This document shows positions 17,270 through 25,065 of a DNA stretch of 64,000 nucleotides, piece by piece (the first letter of the stretch is position 1; each line of letters starts with the position of its first letter). The stretch spans positions 620,001-684,000 of the forward strand of contig NZ_CP049863.1 in assembly GCF_011299575.1 (NCBI RefSeq), read 5' to 3'. Below the pieces are notes generated by a model. The model was not told where the DNA came from, made no database searches, and worked only from the letters and a program-made list of their open reading frames with translations. This DNA comes from Leucobacter viscericola. GTDB lineage: Bacteria > Actinomycetota > Actinomycetes > Actinomycetales > Microbacteriaceae. Position numbers and translations under genes: made by a program.

Positions 17270-18577
17270 TCACACGACTCGGTAGCGTTCAACCCCCGCG
17301 ATGATCGTGCGAACAGCCCGGCCCGCACCGTCTTCAACGAGGTCGGCGAGGGCAACATCGGGATCCTTCGCGGGCACATCGAAGAAAGCAAGATCCGCGA
17401 CCGCCCCCACACCAAGCTGTCCGATGCGATCCGGGCCAACGTGCAGGCCAAGCGCGGCTGCCCCACCGAGGGTTGCGGCGATGAACAGTCGCTGATGCAG
17501 GTCTGCCGCGTGGTAACCCTGATCCCGAGCCACGCGGTACAGCATGCCAACATCGGCGAGCAGGTCGAGTGATGGCGAAGACGACAGTGAGTCAGTGCCG
17601 ACCGCGATGGGGTTGCCCTCGCGCAGGTAGTCGGCAACGGGTGGCATATCGAGACCAATAACCTCGTTGGATCGCGGACACAGCGCCACGCTCGTGCCGC
17701 GGGCACGCAGCAGCGCACGATCCTCGGCGTTCACGTACACGCCGTGGGCGATGTGGCAGTCCGGGCCGAGCACCCCGAGGTGATCGACGAACTGGGTCGA
17801 CGAGACGCCAATGCCGTGCGAGCGCAGGGCGCGGAAGCTGTCGGCGCCGAGTTCTGGCCAGGAGCCGTGACCGGCAGGCCCCGCGTACCCGTCGATGCCG
17901 TCGAACTCGCGCTCCATGTGCGCCTCGGCGAGGTGAATGTGCAGGCGCAGTCCCTCCTCGCGCACGATGTCGGGGATCTCAAGCAGCGGCTGCACCTCAA
18001 GCGAGTAGGGAGCGTGCGGCGAGACGCCGGCTCCGGGTGGCGTCGGAATGCTGCGGATCTGCGCGCGCACCTCTTCCCGCGCCTCACGGCTCCAGTCGGC
18101 GTTGCTCTTACCGTAGACCTCCCAGTAGGCGATGCCGTGCATGCCTGCGTCATGGAGGGCACTCAACGCGGCCTGGTCGGTCACTACGTCAGCGGCGGCG
18201 GTGACACCGGCCGCGAGACTGAGCCGTGCACCCTCCGCGGCGGCCGCAGCCCAGTCGTGCCCGCTCTTCTCGTAGGCCACGTCGAAGGCGTCACCCCAGT
18301 CGTCAAAACCGCGATAGTTGCGCGTTGCCACCTCGGCCATGTGTGTGTACTGCAGGTGCGTGTGGGCGTTTACCAGCCCGGGAGCCAGCACGCCGTCCCA
18401 GTGCTCCTCTTCAAACGTCACACCGCGGGCGGCGAGTGTCTCGGTAACCCACTGCCTGTCGCCAACGTGCAGAATCCGCCCGTCTTGCACCGCCACGGCG
18501 CCGTCGGCAATGCGGGGGCTGGTCACTGGAAAAACTAGGGCGGCGCTGTAGACAGTGACCTGCGAATCGTTACTCAC
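17270..18577 (-). CDS. Amidohydrolase (MTA/SAH/guanine-deaminase-like)
   Basis: 435 residues from GTG 18577. Metal-dependent amidohydrolase of the TRZ/ATZ-type deaminase group: HTH in VNAHTHLQYTH, SPHAPYSL, the His in HIHLAEAHME, and GTDSLSSSPS carrying the catalytic Asp. N- and C-terminal strands form the usual composite beta domain. It follows an SAHH-like gene by ten bases, so a role on an adenosyl or methylthioadenosyl compound is possible, but this is only context. Confidence 0.87.
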   Translation of the reverse strand: MSNDSQVTVYSAALVFPVTSPRIADGAVAVQDGRILHVGDRQWVTETLAARGVTFEEEHWDGVLAPGLVNAHTHLQYTHMAEVATRNYRGFDDWGDAFDVAYEKSGHDWAAAAAEGARLSLAAGVTAAADVVTDQAALSALHDAGMHGIAYWEVYGKSNADWSREAREEVRAQIRSIPTPPGAGVSPHAPYSLEVQPLLEIPDIVREEGLRLHIHLAEAHMEREFDGIDGYAGPAGHGSWPELGADSFRALRSHGIGVSSTQFVDHLGVLGPDCHIAHGVYVNAEDRALLRARGTSVALCPRSNEVIGLDMPPVADYLREGNPIAVGTDSLSSSPSLDLLADVGMLYRVARDQGYHAADLHQRLFIAATLGGAAALGLHVGPDRIGQLGVGAVADLAFFDVPAKDPDVALADLVEDGAGRAVRTIIAGVERYRVV

Positions 18578-18587
18578 TCTGACAAGT

Positions 18588-20195
18588 CTAGATGGCGCGG
18601 TAGCGGTGAACCTGCCAGGGCTGGGCTGCCCCACCCGGCCTGGCCGACGTGGGGGCAGGATCTGCCGATCCACCCCTAAATGTCAGTGCCGTTCGGGCAA
18701 CCAGATCTTCGTCAGCCGTGAGGATCGGATGCACGCCCGGCGCAAGATCCTCGCCCATGAGCCGGATGAGCGCCGCAAGCTGAGTCGCAAACGAGAGATC
18801 CATCACCTCGATCGGATTGCCCTCAGAAGCGGAATAGTTCACACCGCCTCCCCCCGCGAGCACGATGACCCCGCGGTCTGCTCCCGGGCTGATCCACTCG
18901 GCGGAGTGTTCACTTCGAGCCTCAACCCGCCAGCCCGCGGCCGCGAGGTCGTCAATGGCGAGCTCATCGTCAATTCCGCCCGCGACGGCCACAACGGCTC
19001 CCGCGCGCAGCAGCTCAAAACCAGCGGCGGTGACGGTGTGCCACACACCAGTAGCGCTCACAACAACATCGGCGGTCGGCAGCGCTTGCTCTGTGCTCCC
19101 GGCCTCAAATCCATCGTGGAGCGCGGAAAGCGCGCGCACCGGATCTCGCTCGACCACGGTCACGTGGGCGCCAAGAGCGGCCGCAAACCGGGCGACCCCT
19201 ACCCCGACGGGGCCATACCCGATAACAACCCAGCGAGCGCCCGAAATTGCTCCGTAGGGGCTGCCCGTTGCCACCGCGTGCGCTTCAAGCGCGTCCGCGA
19301 TCGCAAAAACGCAAGACTGACCCGTGCCAATCAGGTTGTCAAAATCCATCTTGGTGCGCGCGTTGTTCACCGCGATGACGGGGATCCGCAGACTCCCCTC
19401 GTCCACCATTTCGAGCAGTGGGCGCACCCCACTCGTTGTTTCTTCCGCTGCACCACGCAATCGCAGCAGCGCCTCGGCACGCTCCGTGTGTGCGAGTCGA
19501 ATCAGGTGCGAGCCATCGTCGATCAGGTAGTCGGCACCCCAGTCGAGCACCGCAGCCGCATGCTCTGCATCGATGCGGGCCTGCTCACGAGCATCGGCTT
19601 GCGCGTCACCGCTAGAAATTGGCGCAAACACTGCGACTCTGCCATCGTCGGCAACCGCGCGCGCAACTTCGGGATCGGTCTCGCTCACGGCACTAAATAG
19701 CGCAACCTCACAGCCGGCATCCGCGAGCGCAAACGTGAGGGCCGCCGTTTTCGGTTCAAGCACCAGGCTAACCGCGATGCGCGGAGGTGCGAGAGTTTCT
19801 CCGCGTTGTTTCTGCAGCTCGCCAAGCAGAGTTGCGAGGTATGCAGTCACAGGCATGCCCTGCGCAGCCCAGTTGATTCGCCGTTCGGCGCTCTCGCCGC
19901 GAAACGAGCGCACCTCACCAGAGAGAGCCACCGTTACGGGCGGTAGCACGCGAGCCCCGTCGTGGAGCTTCCCCTCGGCGTCAAGCTCATCAACAAACTC
20001 AAACTCTGCGACAGCCGCGTCGTCGGTGAGTCTTGCACCCATCCGGGCAAGCACGATCTCGCATTCACGCTGCTGTGCAGGATCAGCCAGACGCACCCTA
20101 GCGCGACCGCCAGAAAGCAGACGGTTGCCCGCCCGCGCCGCCGCACGAACCGCCCGCTCGATCTTCAATGCGGATACTTCGTGCGGCTCAGTCAC
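18588..20195 (-). CDS. Divergent adenosylhomocysteinase-like protein
   Basis: 535 residues from GTG 20195, overlapping the upstream lipoprotein gene by eight bases. SAHH features retained: YLIDDGSHL, EETTSGV, NNARTKMDFDN (with the catalytic-site Lys, Asp and Asn), NAD motif VIGYGPVGVG, and a C-terminal HRYR resembling the SAHH tail that reaches the partner subunit. But the three active-site histidines of SAHH are missing: the HM region reads GMP, GHFD reads GGID and MGHP reads EGNP. It may bind NAD without SAHH activity, or act on another substrate. Longer frame upstream to 20606 is only the shadow of the lipoprotein gene. Confidence 0.8.
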   Translation of the reverse strand: MTEPHEVSALKIERAVRAAARAGNRLLSGGRARVRLADPAQQRECEIVLARMGARLTDDAAVAEFEFVDELDAEGKLHDGARVLPPVTVALSGEVRSFRGESAERRINWAAQGMPVTAYLATLLGELQKQRGETLAPPRIAVSLVLEPKTAALTFALADAGCEVALFSAVSETDPEVARAVADDGRVAVFAPISSGDAQADAREQARIDAEHAAAVLDWGADYLIDDGSHLIRLAHTERAEALLRLRGAAEETTSGVRPLLEMVDEGSLRIPVIAVNNARTKMDFDNLIGTGQSCVFAIADALEAHAVATGSPYGAISGARWVVIGYGPVGVGVARFAAALGAHVTVVERDPVRALSALHDGFEAGSTEQALPTADVVVSATGVWHTVTAAGFELLRAGAVVAVAGGIDDELAIDDLAAAGWRVEARSEHSAEWISPGADRGVIVLAGGGGVNYSASEGNPIEVMDLSFATQLAALIRLMGEDLAPGVHPILTADEDLVARTALTFRGGSADPAPTSARPGGAAQPWQVHRYRAI

Positions 20196-20763
20196 TGGAG
20201 TCCTTCGTTGGCTTGGCGTCTTTTTTCGACTTTTGTTGTTCGGCCCACTGCGTGCAGGCGAGTTCAGGATCGGCGGGAAGCCCCAGCGATGCGCGGGCTT
20301 CTGCTGCCGCGACACCAATGTCTTCTCTGTCCTGCCAGGTATAGACAACGGCGTCCTTCGCGGGGAGTTTCGCAACCTTGAGTGCCTGCTTTTGGTCAGC
20401 CAGCAGTGTGTCTCTGACCTCGGCAATGTGGGCCTTTGCCTCTTCAGGCCAGGCTTGATCCTTCGGGGCAAGCTGCTTGGCAGCCGTTGCGCTCGCCTCG
20501 GCAACACCCTGCATCGAAGCCGCAAACGCCTTGGAGTTTGAGCCACCCCTGCCAACAACAAGTCGGAGCCGGTCAAGTTCATAGTCAGCGCTGTCCCAGG
20601 CCTCATTGATCGGGCACACCGCGTCCAGGTACACCCCGCCGGCCCTACTGGCCGTGAGCACCTCGGGCTTTTGGGGTTTGGGATCTTGCGCGGCGCAACC
20701 GGCAGTCAGCGCAATCGCCACGATAACGACGGCGCCTGATCCACGACGCAACAAATTTCCCAC
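20188..20763 (-). CDS. Lipoprotein, unknown
   Basis: 191 residues, GTG start. A short basic N-terminus, hydrophobic core and lipobox LTAGC (Cys about residue 23) show a lipoprotein. The mature part is helical and charged, with the conserved-looking AVCPINEAWD near 50 and CTQWAEQQK near 170: two cysteines that could pair. The last ~20 residues are Lys/Asp-rich. First gene of the leftward operon with the SAHH-like and amidohydrolase genes. Family not recognised. Confidence 0.75.
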   Translation of the reverse strand: MGNLLRRGSGAVVIVAIALTAGCAAQDPKPQKPEVLTASRAGGVYLDAVCPINEAWDSADYELDRLRLVVGRGGSNSKAFAASMQGVAEASATAAKQLAPKDQAWPEEAKAHIAEVRDTLLADQKQALKVAKLPAKDAVVYTWQDREDIGVAAAEARASLGLPADPELACTQWAEQQKSKKDAKPTKDSSD

Positions 20764-20813
20764 ACCCTCGAGGATAGTCTGCCCTGCTTCACCCCAGTCA
20801 TTTCTGCGCCCAA

Positions 20814-20855
20814 AAAGGAATCCCGGCCTGACGAAGGTCAGACCGGGATTCCTTT
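20814..20855. terminator. Bidirectional terminator
   Basis: A 13-bp perfect outer stem (AAAGGAATCCCGG with its complement) extended by an inner TGAC/GTCA pairing, with A-run and T-run on its two sides. Placed between the LAxTG gene's stop and the promoter region of the lipoprotein operon, it probably ends the former only by reading far back; more likely it insulates the two units. Confidence 0.75.
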
Positions 20856-20897
20856 CAGACCGCTGCCACTCTCACGAGCGCGTAGCGGGTTGATGCA

Positions 20898-22703
20898 CTA
20901 ACTGGCGGAGCGTGCGTTCCGCTTACGGCGCAGCGCAACAGCGCCGAGCACCATGAGAGCGAGAGCAGCCGCGGCGATTGGACCGGCAGCCGGAGCTCCC
21001 GTTTGCGCCAGCGTCTCGTCAGTGTTTGACGTGCCGTTTGTCGGGACCGTTGTGGTCGGCGGAGTGACCGGGGGTGTTGTTGGAGGTGTGGTCGGCGGCA
21101 CCGGCGGAGTCGTCGGCGGCACGACGGGAGGAGTCGCTGCCGTTACGGCGGTGCTCACATCGTTGCCCTTCAAGAACCCAAGCGCGGTTCCCAGGTAGTA
21201 GGTGTTGTCGATCTTGTCACCGTCTACCGTCTTATTGGTGTCAACCCCAACCGAAATCTTGACCTTGTCTCCGGTCATCAGGTCGGCGCAGTCCACACGA
21301 ACCACGTTGGTTTCGGCCTTCACGGTTGGCACGCACTTAGCGTTGTCAGACACGACCGATTCAGGCTTGATGGGCAGGCGCGAGTCGATGGTATCGCTCA
21401 CCCAGAAGCTTGTAGCGTCTTTCGTTGCGGTGAAGTCAAAGCTGTAGTTCAGAGCATCACCCGGGTGGATGCTGTCTTTGTCGACCGACTTCACCGTGTC
21501 AACGGATGCAGCAGAGATGCGGTACGGCGTCTGCCAGGTTCCAATTTCGTTGACCGTGTTGGCATCCATTTGATCCCAGGTAACGGACGTTTTGCCCAGG
21601 AAATCGGGGAACCCGGAAATTTCGGAGGGCATGTTCTCAACCTTTTGGTTGTACACAAGGAACAGCTTCGAGTCGCGGGGCAGACTGTCGAGGTAGTACT
21701 CGATGTGGGTCTGGTTGGTCGCGGGGTCGGTCGAAATGCGAACCTCGTAGTTTCCGAGCGGATCGCCGTAGTTTCCACCGACCTCGGTGAACTGGCTCGA
21801 GATAACCGTAATGCCGGGAATGTTGGGCAGGTTCGGCTGCGTAAGATCGATCTTCTGGATCGCGAACATCAGACCGGACGCGGTGGCCGCCATCACTGGC
21901 TTGTCAGCCTTGAACACGCTGTTCTGGTACGGCAGCGTCGCATCGACGCGCACACCCGTGGGGTCAACCGTTCCACTCATCATCGCGGGGTTGATGCTGG
22001 TGCGAATGATGTTCTGGTTCGCGTTCATCAGGTCGATCGTGCCGATGCCCTGCTTTTCGTTAAAGGTCACCGACTCCCGGTCGCCTGACTGGTGAGCAGC
22101 AGCCACTTCGGCTCCGCCATCGGCATACTTGCCGTTGTCAACGGAAGTATTGATAACCGTTGGCTTTGTGCCCGGAATCTTGACTGACACGTGCTTGGTG
22201 TCGACAAGCGCACCGTCGTTCATGACGGTGATGGGCAGGTCGTTCATGACCGTATTCACTCGCAGTCGCGATGTCTCGAAGTACAGGGTCGATGGGTACT
22301 CGTGCGCACCGCTTGCAGGAACCGTCTGGTAGCTGACGCGGTAGAAGCTGCCGTCCCAGTTGTCACCATCGGTGTCGGTGTCGAATGCGCGACCCACAAG
22401 CGTGATCTGCAGGCTACCGGCAAGCAAGTTGTCGGCGTCCAGCTTGATCGAATCAGCGTTGTAAACGAGCGGCGTCGGAATCTCGAAGGAGACAACAGAC
22501 GACTTCTGGTCACTGGCACCGTAGGTGTAGGTCAGCTCGACCGGTGAAGATGCCTTTAGTATCTGGGTGGGCGTGACGTTGACGCCCTCCACGTAGGTGT
22601 CGGTTCCGGAAGGCGCTGCAAGCGCCATTCCTGGCGTGCCAAGGATTGCCAGGGCGGCAACAATTGCGATGCCCCCTGTAATTCTTTTCTTAGCCAAACT
22701 CAT
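20898..22703 (-). CDS. LAxTG cell-wall-anchored surface protein
   Basis: 601 residues. Signal peptide ending near ALA (about residue 29); a ~480-residue body of beta-rich segments resembling fimbrial isopeptide-forming or DUF11-type domains; a Pro/Thr spacer of repeated PPTTPP/PPVTPP units; sorting signal LAQTG, a hydrophobic span and a final RRKRNAR. LAxTG is the motif of class E sortases in Actinobacteria; no sortase gene is in this window. Likely a monocistronic adhesin or envelope protein. Confidence 0.85.
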   Translation of the reverse strand: MSLAKKRITGGIAIVAALAILGTPGMALAAPSGTDTYVEGVNVTPTQILKASSPVELTYTYGASDQKSSVVSFEIPTPLVYNADSIKLDADNLLAGSLQITLVGRAFDTDTDGDNWDGSFYRVSYQTVPASGAHEYPSTLYFETSRLRVNTVMNDLPITVMNDGALVDTKHVSVKIPGTKPTVINTSVDNGKYADGGAEVAAAHQSGDRESVTFNEKQGIGTIDLMNANQNIIRTSINPAMMSGTVDPTGVRVDATLPYQNSVFKADKPVMAATASGLMFAIQKIDLTQPNLPNIPGITVISSQFTEVGGNYGDPLGNYEVRISTDPATNQTHIEYYLDSLPRDSKLFLVYNQKVENMPSEISGFPDFLGKTSVTWDQMDANTVNEIGTWQTPYRISAASVDTVKSVDKDSIHPGDALNYSFDFTATKDATSFWVSDTIDSRLPIKPESVVSDNAKCVPTVKAETNVVRVDCADLMTGDKVKISVGVDTNKTVDGDKIDNTYYLGTALGFLKGNDVSTAVTAATPPVVPPTTPPVPPTTPPTTPPVTPPTTTVPTNGTSNTDETLAQTGAPAAGPIAAAALALMVLGAVALRRKRNARSAS

Positions 22704-22796
22704 TCACTCCTGACTGATTCGCCGGCCGAAGCCGACATTCCCCTGAAATAACTCCCCGAGCATTTCGCCATGGCGCGCTGCGGAGAGCCTCTTCTG

Positions 22797-22814
22797 TACT
22801 GATGTACGTCAGTA
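22797..22814. promoter_or_regulatory. Short inverted repeat in surface-protein promoter region
   Basis: TACTGA-N6-TCAGTA lies 94 bases upstream of the LAxTG gene start and 96 bases upstream of the GNAT gene start, almost at the centre of their divergent intergenic region. The spacing suits a dimeric regulator, but 6-bp arms can arise by chance. Confidence 0.35.
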
Positions 22815-22909
22815 AATGATCTAAATGAGCCCGCTCCATTACGGGTGTTTACAAAATCTTTTTTCAGCGCAAAGAAGCCAGGGGGAGAAATTCGATTTAG
22901 GCTGGCACC

Positions 22910-23224
22910 ATGGCCAATTACGCAAATGAGACAGAGGCGGCAGCCGACGGCTTCCGCGTGGTACACGAGCCCGACCGGCATCGCTTCGCGCTGTACGGGC
23001 CCAACGAGCAGTTCTTTGGCGAGGCACACTACAGCTTGCTCGGCGAGGACGTCATCGATTTCGATCACACGCTCGTTGTGCCAGAATTGCGAGGCACTGG
23101 CCTCTCAGGCGTACTCGCGCAGCACGCCCTCACCGACGACGTCATCGGCGAGCGCCGCATCGCGGCTTCGTGCTCGTTTATTCAGGCCTACCTCAAACGC
23201 CACCCAGAACTACTGAAGCGTTAG
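22910..23224 (+). CDS. Small GNAT-like N-acetyltransferase (YjdJ type)
   Basis: 104 residues, the length of the short GNAT type-2 family (YjdJ/GTLF3B-like). The signature region is HTLVVPELRGTGLSGVLAQHAL, ending in the acyl-CoA pyrophosphate loop; residues 30-60 form the beta strands LYGPNEQFFGEAHYS and VIDFDHT. These proteins usually acetylate small molecules or protein N-termini; substrate unknown. It converges on the following leftward gene with a 4-base overlap. Confidence 0.82.
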   Translation: MANYANETEAAADGFRVVHEPDRHRFALYGPNEQFFGEAHYSLLGEDVIDFDHTLVVPELRGTGLSGVLAQHALTDDVIGERRIAASCSFIQAYLKRHPELLKR

Positions 23225-23877
23225 TCGTCGTCCGAATCGCTGCGACGCAGCTTTTTGAGCAGTGAGGGCTTCTCTGGCCGACTCTTTTTCATGAGTGCGG
23301 TCAGGTCCTTTTCAATGAGCAACTGAATGCGGTCGTCGCGCGCATTCTGGTACTCCTCGGATCCTCCACCGCTGTAATAGGGGTGAGTTGCTCGCTCCTT
23401 GAGGGAGTCGCCAATCTCATCCCACGCGAGGGCGTGCGCTCGCTTCGCGGTGGCCTTGAGGTACTCGGGATCGGCTGCGCGCTCGCGCAGTTCTTTTGCG
23501 ACCCCCTCGTACACCTCTTGGCGGTGGCGCAGGGTGCGGTTGTCGTCATTGCCGTAATCGGACTCACTCCACGAGCTGCGCCCGGTGTCACGGATCTCGT
23601 TACGCATGCGCGAAATGTGAGTCGCGTCGCGCTCGCGCTCCGTAGCAAGGTCTTCGGTGGCGCTGCGCACCATCTCCATGATCTGCTCTTCGTTGTAGTC
23701 AATCTGCTTCTGCAGCGCGTTCATAATGATCGCGTTCTTGACCGTCATACGCACCGCGACATCGGCTACGAGCAGTCCCTGCTCTACGATTTCTTCAACG
23801 GGCGCGAGCACACGCCGAGGCAAGCGGCGTTGGGGGCGCGATCCCCGCTTCTTCCGCTTCTTCGACCAGCCAAACAT
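23221..23877 (-). CDS. Conserved hypothetical, charged helical protein
   Basis: 218 residues from ATG 23877, preceded by AGGAG. Very basic N-terminus (KKRKKRGSRPQRR), then a mostly helical, highly charged body with a motif YNEEQIMEMVRSATEDLA and a basic-then-acidic C-terminus (RRSDSDDD). No membrane span or signal peptide. I do not recognise the family; DNA or RNA association is only suggested by composition. Confidence 0.7.
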   Translation of the reverse strand: MFGWSKKRKKRGSRPQRRLPRRVLAPVEEIVEQGLLVADVAVRMTVKNAIIMNALQKQIDYNEEQIMEMVRSATEDLATERERDATHISRMRNEIRDTGRSSWSESDYGNDDNRTLRHRQEVYEGVAKELRERAADPEYLKATAKRAHALAWDEIGDSLKERATHPYYSGGGSEEYQNARDDRIQLLIEKDLTALMKKSRPEKPSLLKKLRRSDSDDD

Positions 23878-23963
23878 TGTGCTCCTTCTGAGTGGGCAAT
23901 GACCCGGCTTCAATTATCGCGTATCTGGCGGCAAAGACACGCATCGGTTTCGTGACGTGTCTG

Positions 23964-24635
23964 TCACCCCAGTGTTGACACTCGCACTGCCGCAGCCGCC
24001 GCAGGTCCGAGCCGCACCTCGGTGTCACCAATCTTCACGGTTACTGTTTCGGAATAGGGCTCGCCCGGCAGCACCTGCAACTCGGCGTCAACCACTATCC
24101 CCCGACTCGCAAAGTACTGCAGCATCTCGTTATCCGAGTCTGAAATGCGCTCGACTCGCGTGCGGCAGGGTGCAACAACATCAGCGAGCAGCACCGCGTC
24201 CGGTCTGTGCACGAGGCCTTCCGCGCTCGGGATCGGGTCACCGTGCGGATCTCGTGTGGGATACCCCAGGGCACGATCCACACGGTCAATGAGCCCGTCA
24301 GACACGGCGTGTTCCAGCCGGTCGGCCTCTTCGTGCACCTCATCCCACTCGTATCCGAGCATCTGGACGAGGAAGGTTTCGAGCAGACGGTGGCGCCGGA
24401 TCATCGACACCGCGTGTTCTCGACCGATGTCGGTGAGGGTCACGGTGCCGTAGCGCACGTGCTCGATGAGTTCTTGATCGGAGAGCTTGCGGAGCGCGTC
24501 AGAAACCGTCGAGAGCCGCACCCCGGCGGCCTCGGCAATCGCGGAGTTCGAGACGGCCTGATCCGACCACTCCTGCAGACTCCAGATCACCTTCAGGTAG
24601 TTCTGCATACTCGGCGATAGCTGGTCGACACTCAC
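23964..24635 (-). CDS. DtxR/MntR-family metal-dependent repressor
   Basis: 223 residues with an N-terminal winged helix (TVSDALRKLSDQELIEH recognition region), a dimerisation/metal domain (VHEEADRLEHAVSD) and a C-terminal SH3-like FeoA domain. In IdeR/DtxR the metal site has Cys-102 in the sequence EACRWEH; here the Cys position is Asp. MntR-type proteins also use a carboxylate there, so manganese sensing is more likely than iron. It reads left and is divergent from the DUF488 gene. Confidence 0.88.
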   Translation of the reverse strand: MSVDQLSPSMQNYLKVIWSLQEWSDQAVSNSAIAEAAGVRLSTVSDALRKLSDQELIEHVRYGTVTLTDIGREHAVSMIRRHRLLETFLVQMLGYEWDEVHEEADRLEHAVSDGLIDRVDRALGYPTRDPHGDPIPSAEGLVHRPDAVLLADVVAPCRTRVERISDSDNEMLQYFASRGIVVDAELQVLPGEPYSETVTVKIGDTEVRLGPAAAAAVRVSTLG

Positions 24636-24669
24636 CCCACAAGGATAGGGCAGATGAGAGACTGGAGGG

Positions 24670-25065
24670 GTGGAAATCGTATTGAAGCGTGTCTACTCCC
24701 CGGTCTCCCCCGACGACGGTTGCCGCGTGCTCGTTGATCGACTCTGGCCACGCGGCATTTCTAAAGACTCAGCCGAGCTGCACACCTGGGCGAAATCGGT
24801 CGCCCCCTGCACCGAACTGAGAAAGCGCTGGCACGCCGATCCAGATCACTTCGCAGCCTATGCCGCCGAGTACCGCGCCGAGCTGGCGGTTGACCCTGCC
24901 GCCGCTGCACTCGGGGAGCTCGCTGAACTCGCGCGGCGGGCGGATCGTCTCACCCTCGTGTTTGGGGCGAAGGATCTTGACCACAACCACGCTGTTGTCC
25001 TTCGTGACGCGCTCCTGGAGCGCCTGTCCGATACACCGTCAGCTCTGAATGAGAATCTGCTTTAG
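24670..25065 (+). CDS. DUF488-family protein
   Basis: 131 residues from GTG 24670. It has the family hallmark RVDRLWPRG-type stretch (VLVDRLWPRGISK), then LRKRWHADPDHFAAYAAEYRAEL and a C-terminal strand LVFGAKDLDHNHA with the usual HNHA ending. Some DUF488 members are annotated as uroporphyrin-III methyltransferases on weak grounds; the function is unknown. Its last 27 bases overlap the convergent MocR gene. Confidence 0.88.
   Translation: MEIVLKRVYSPVSPDDGCRVLVDRLWPRGISKDSAELHTWAKSVAPCTELRKRWHADPDHFAAYAAEYRAELAVDPAAAALGELAELARRADRLTLVFGAKDLDHNHAVVLRDALLERLSDTPSALNENLL

Noticed and set aside
17744..18538. 264-codon rightward frame inside the amidohydrolase gene
   Set aside because: Shadow frame: the opposite strand shows complete amidohydrolase motifs.
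18555..19700. 380-codon rightward frame opposite the SAHH-like gene
   Set aside because: Translation has no coherent domains; the leftward frame has the NAD motif and SAHH signatures.
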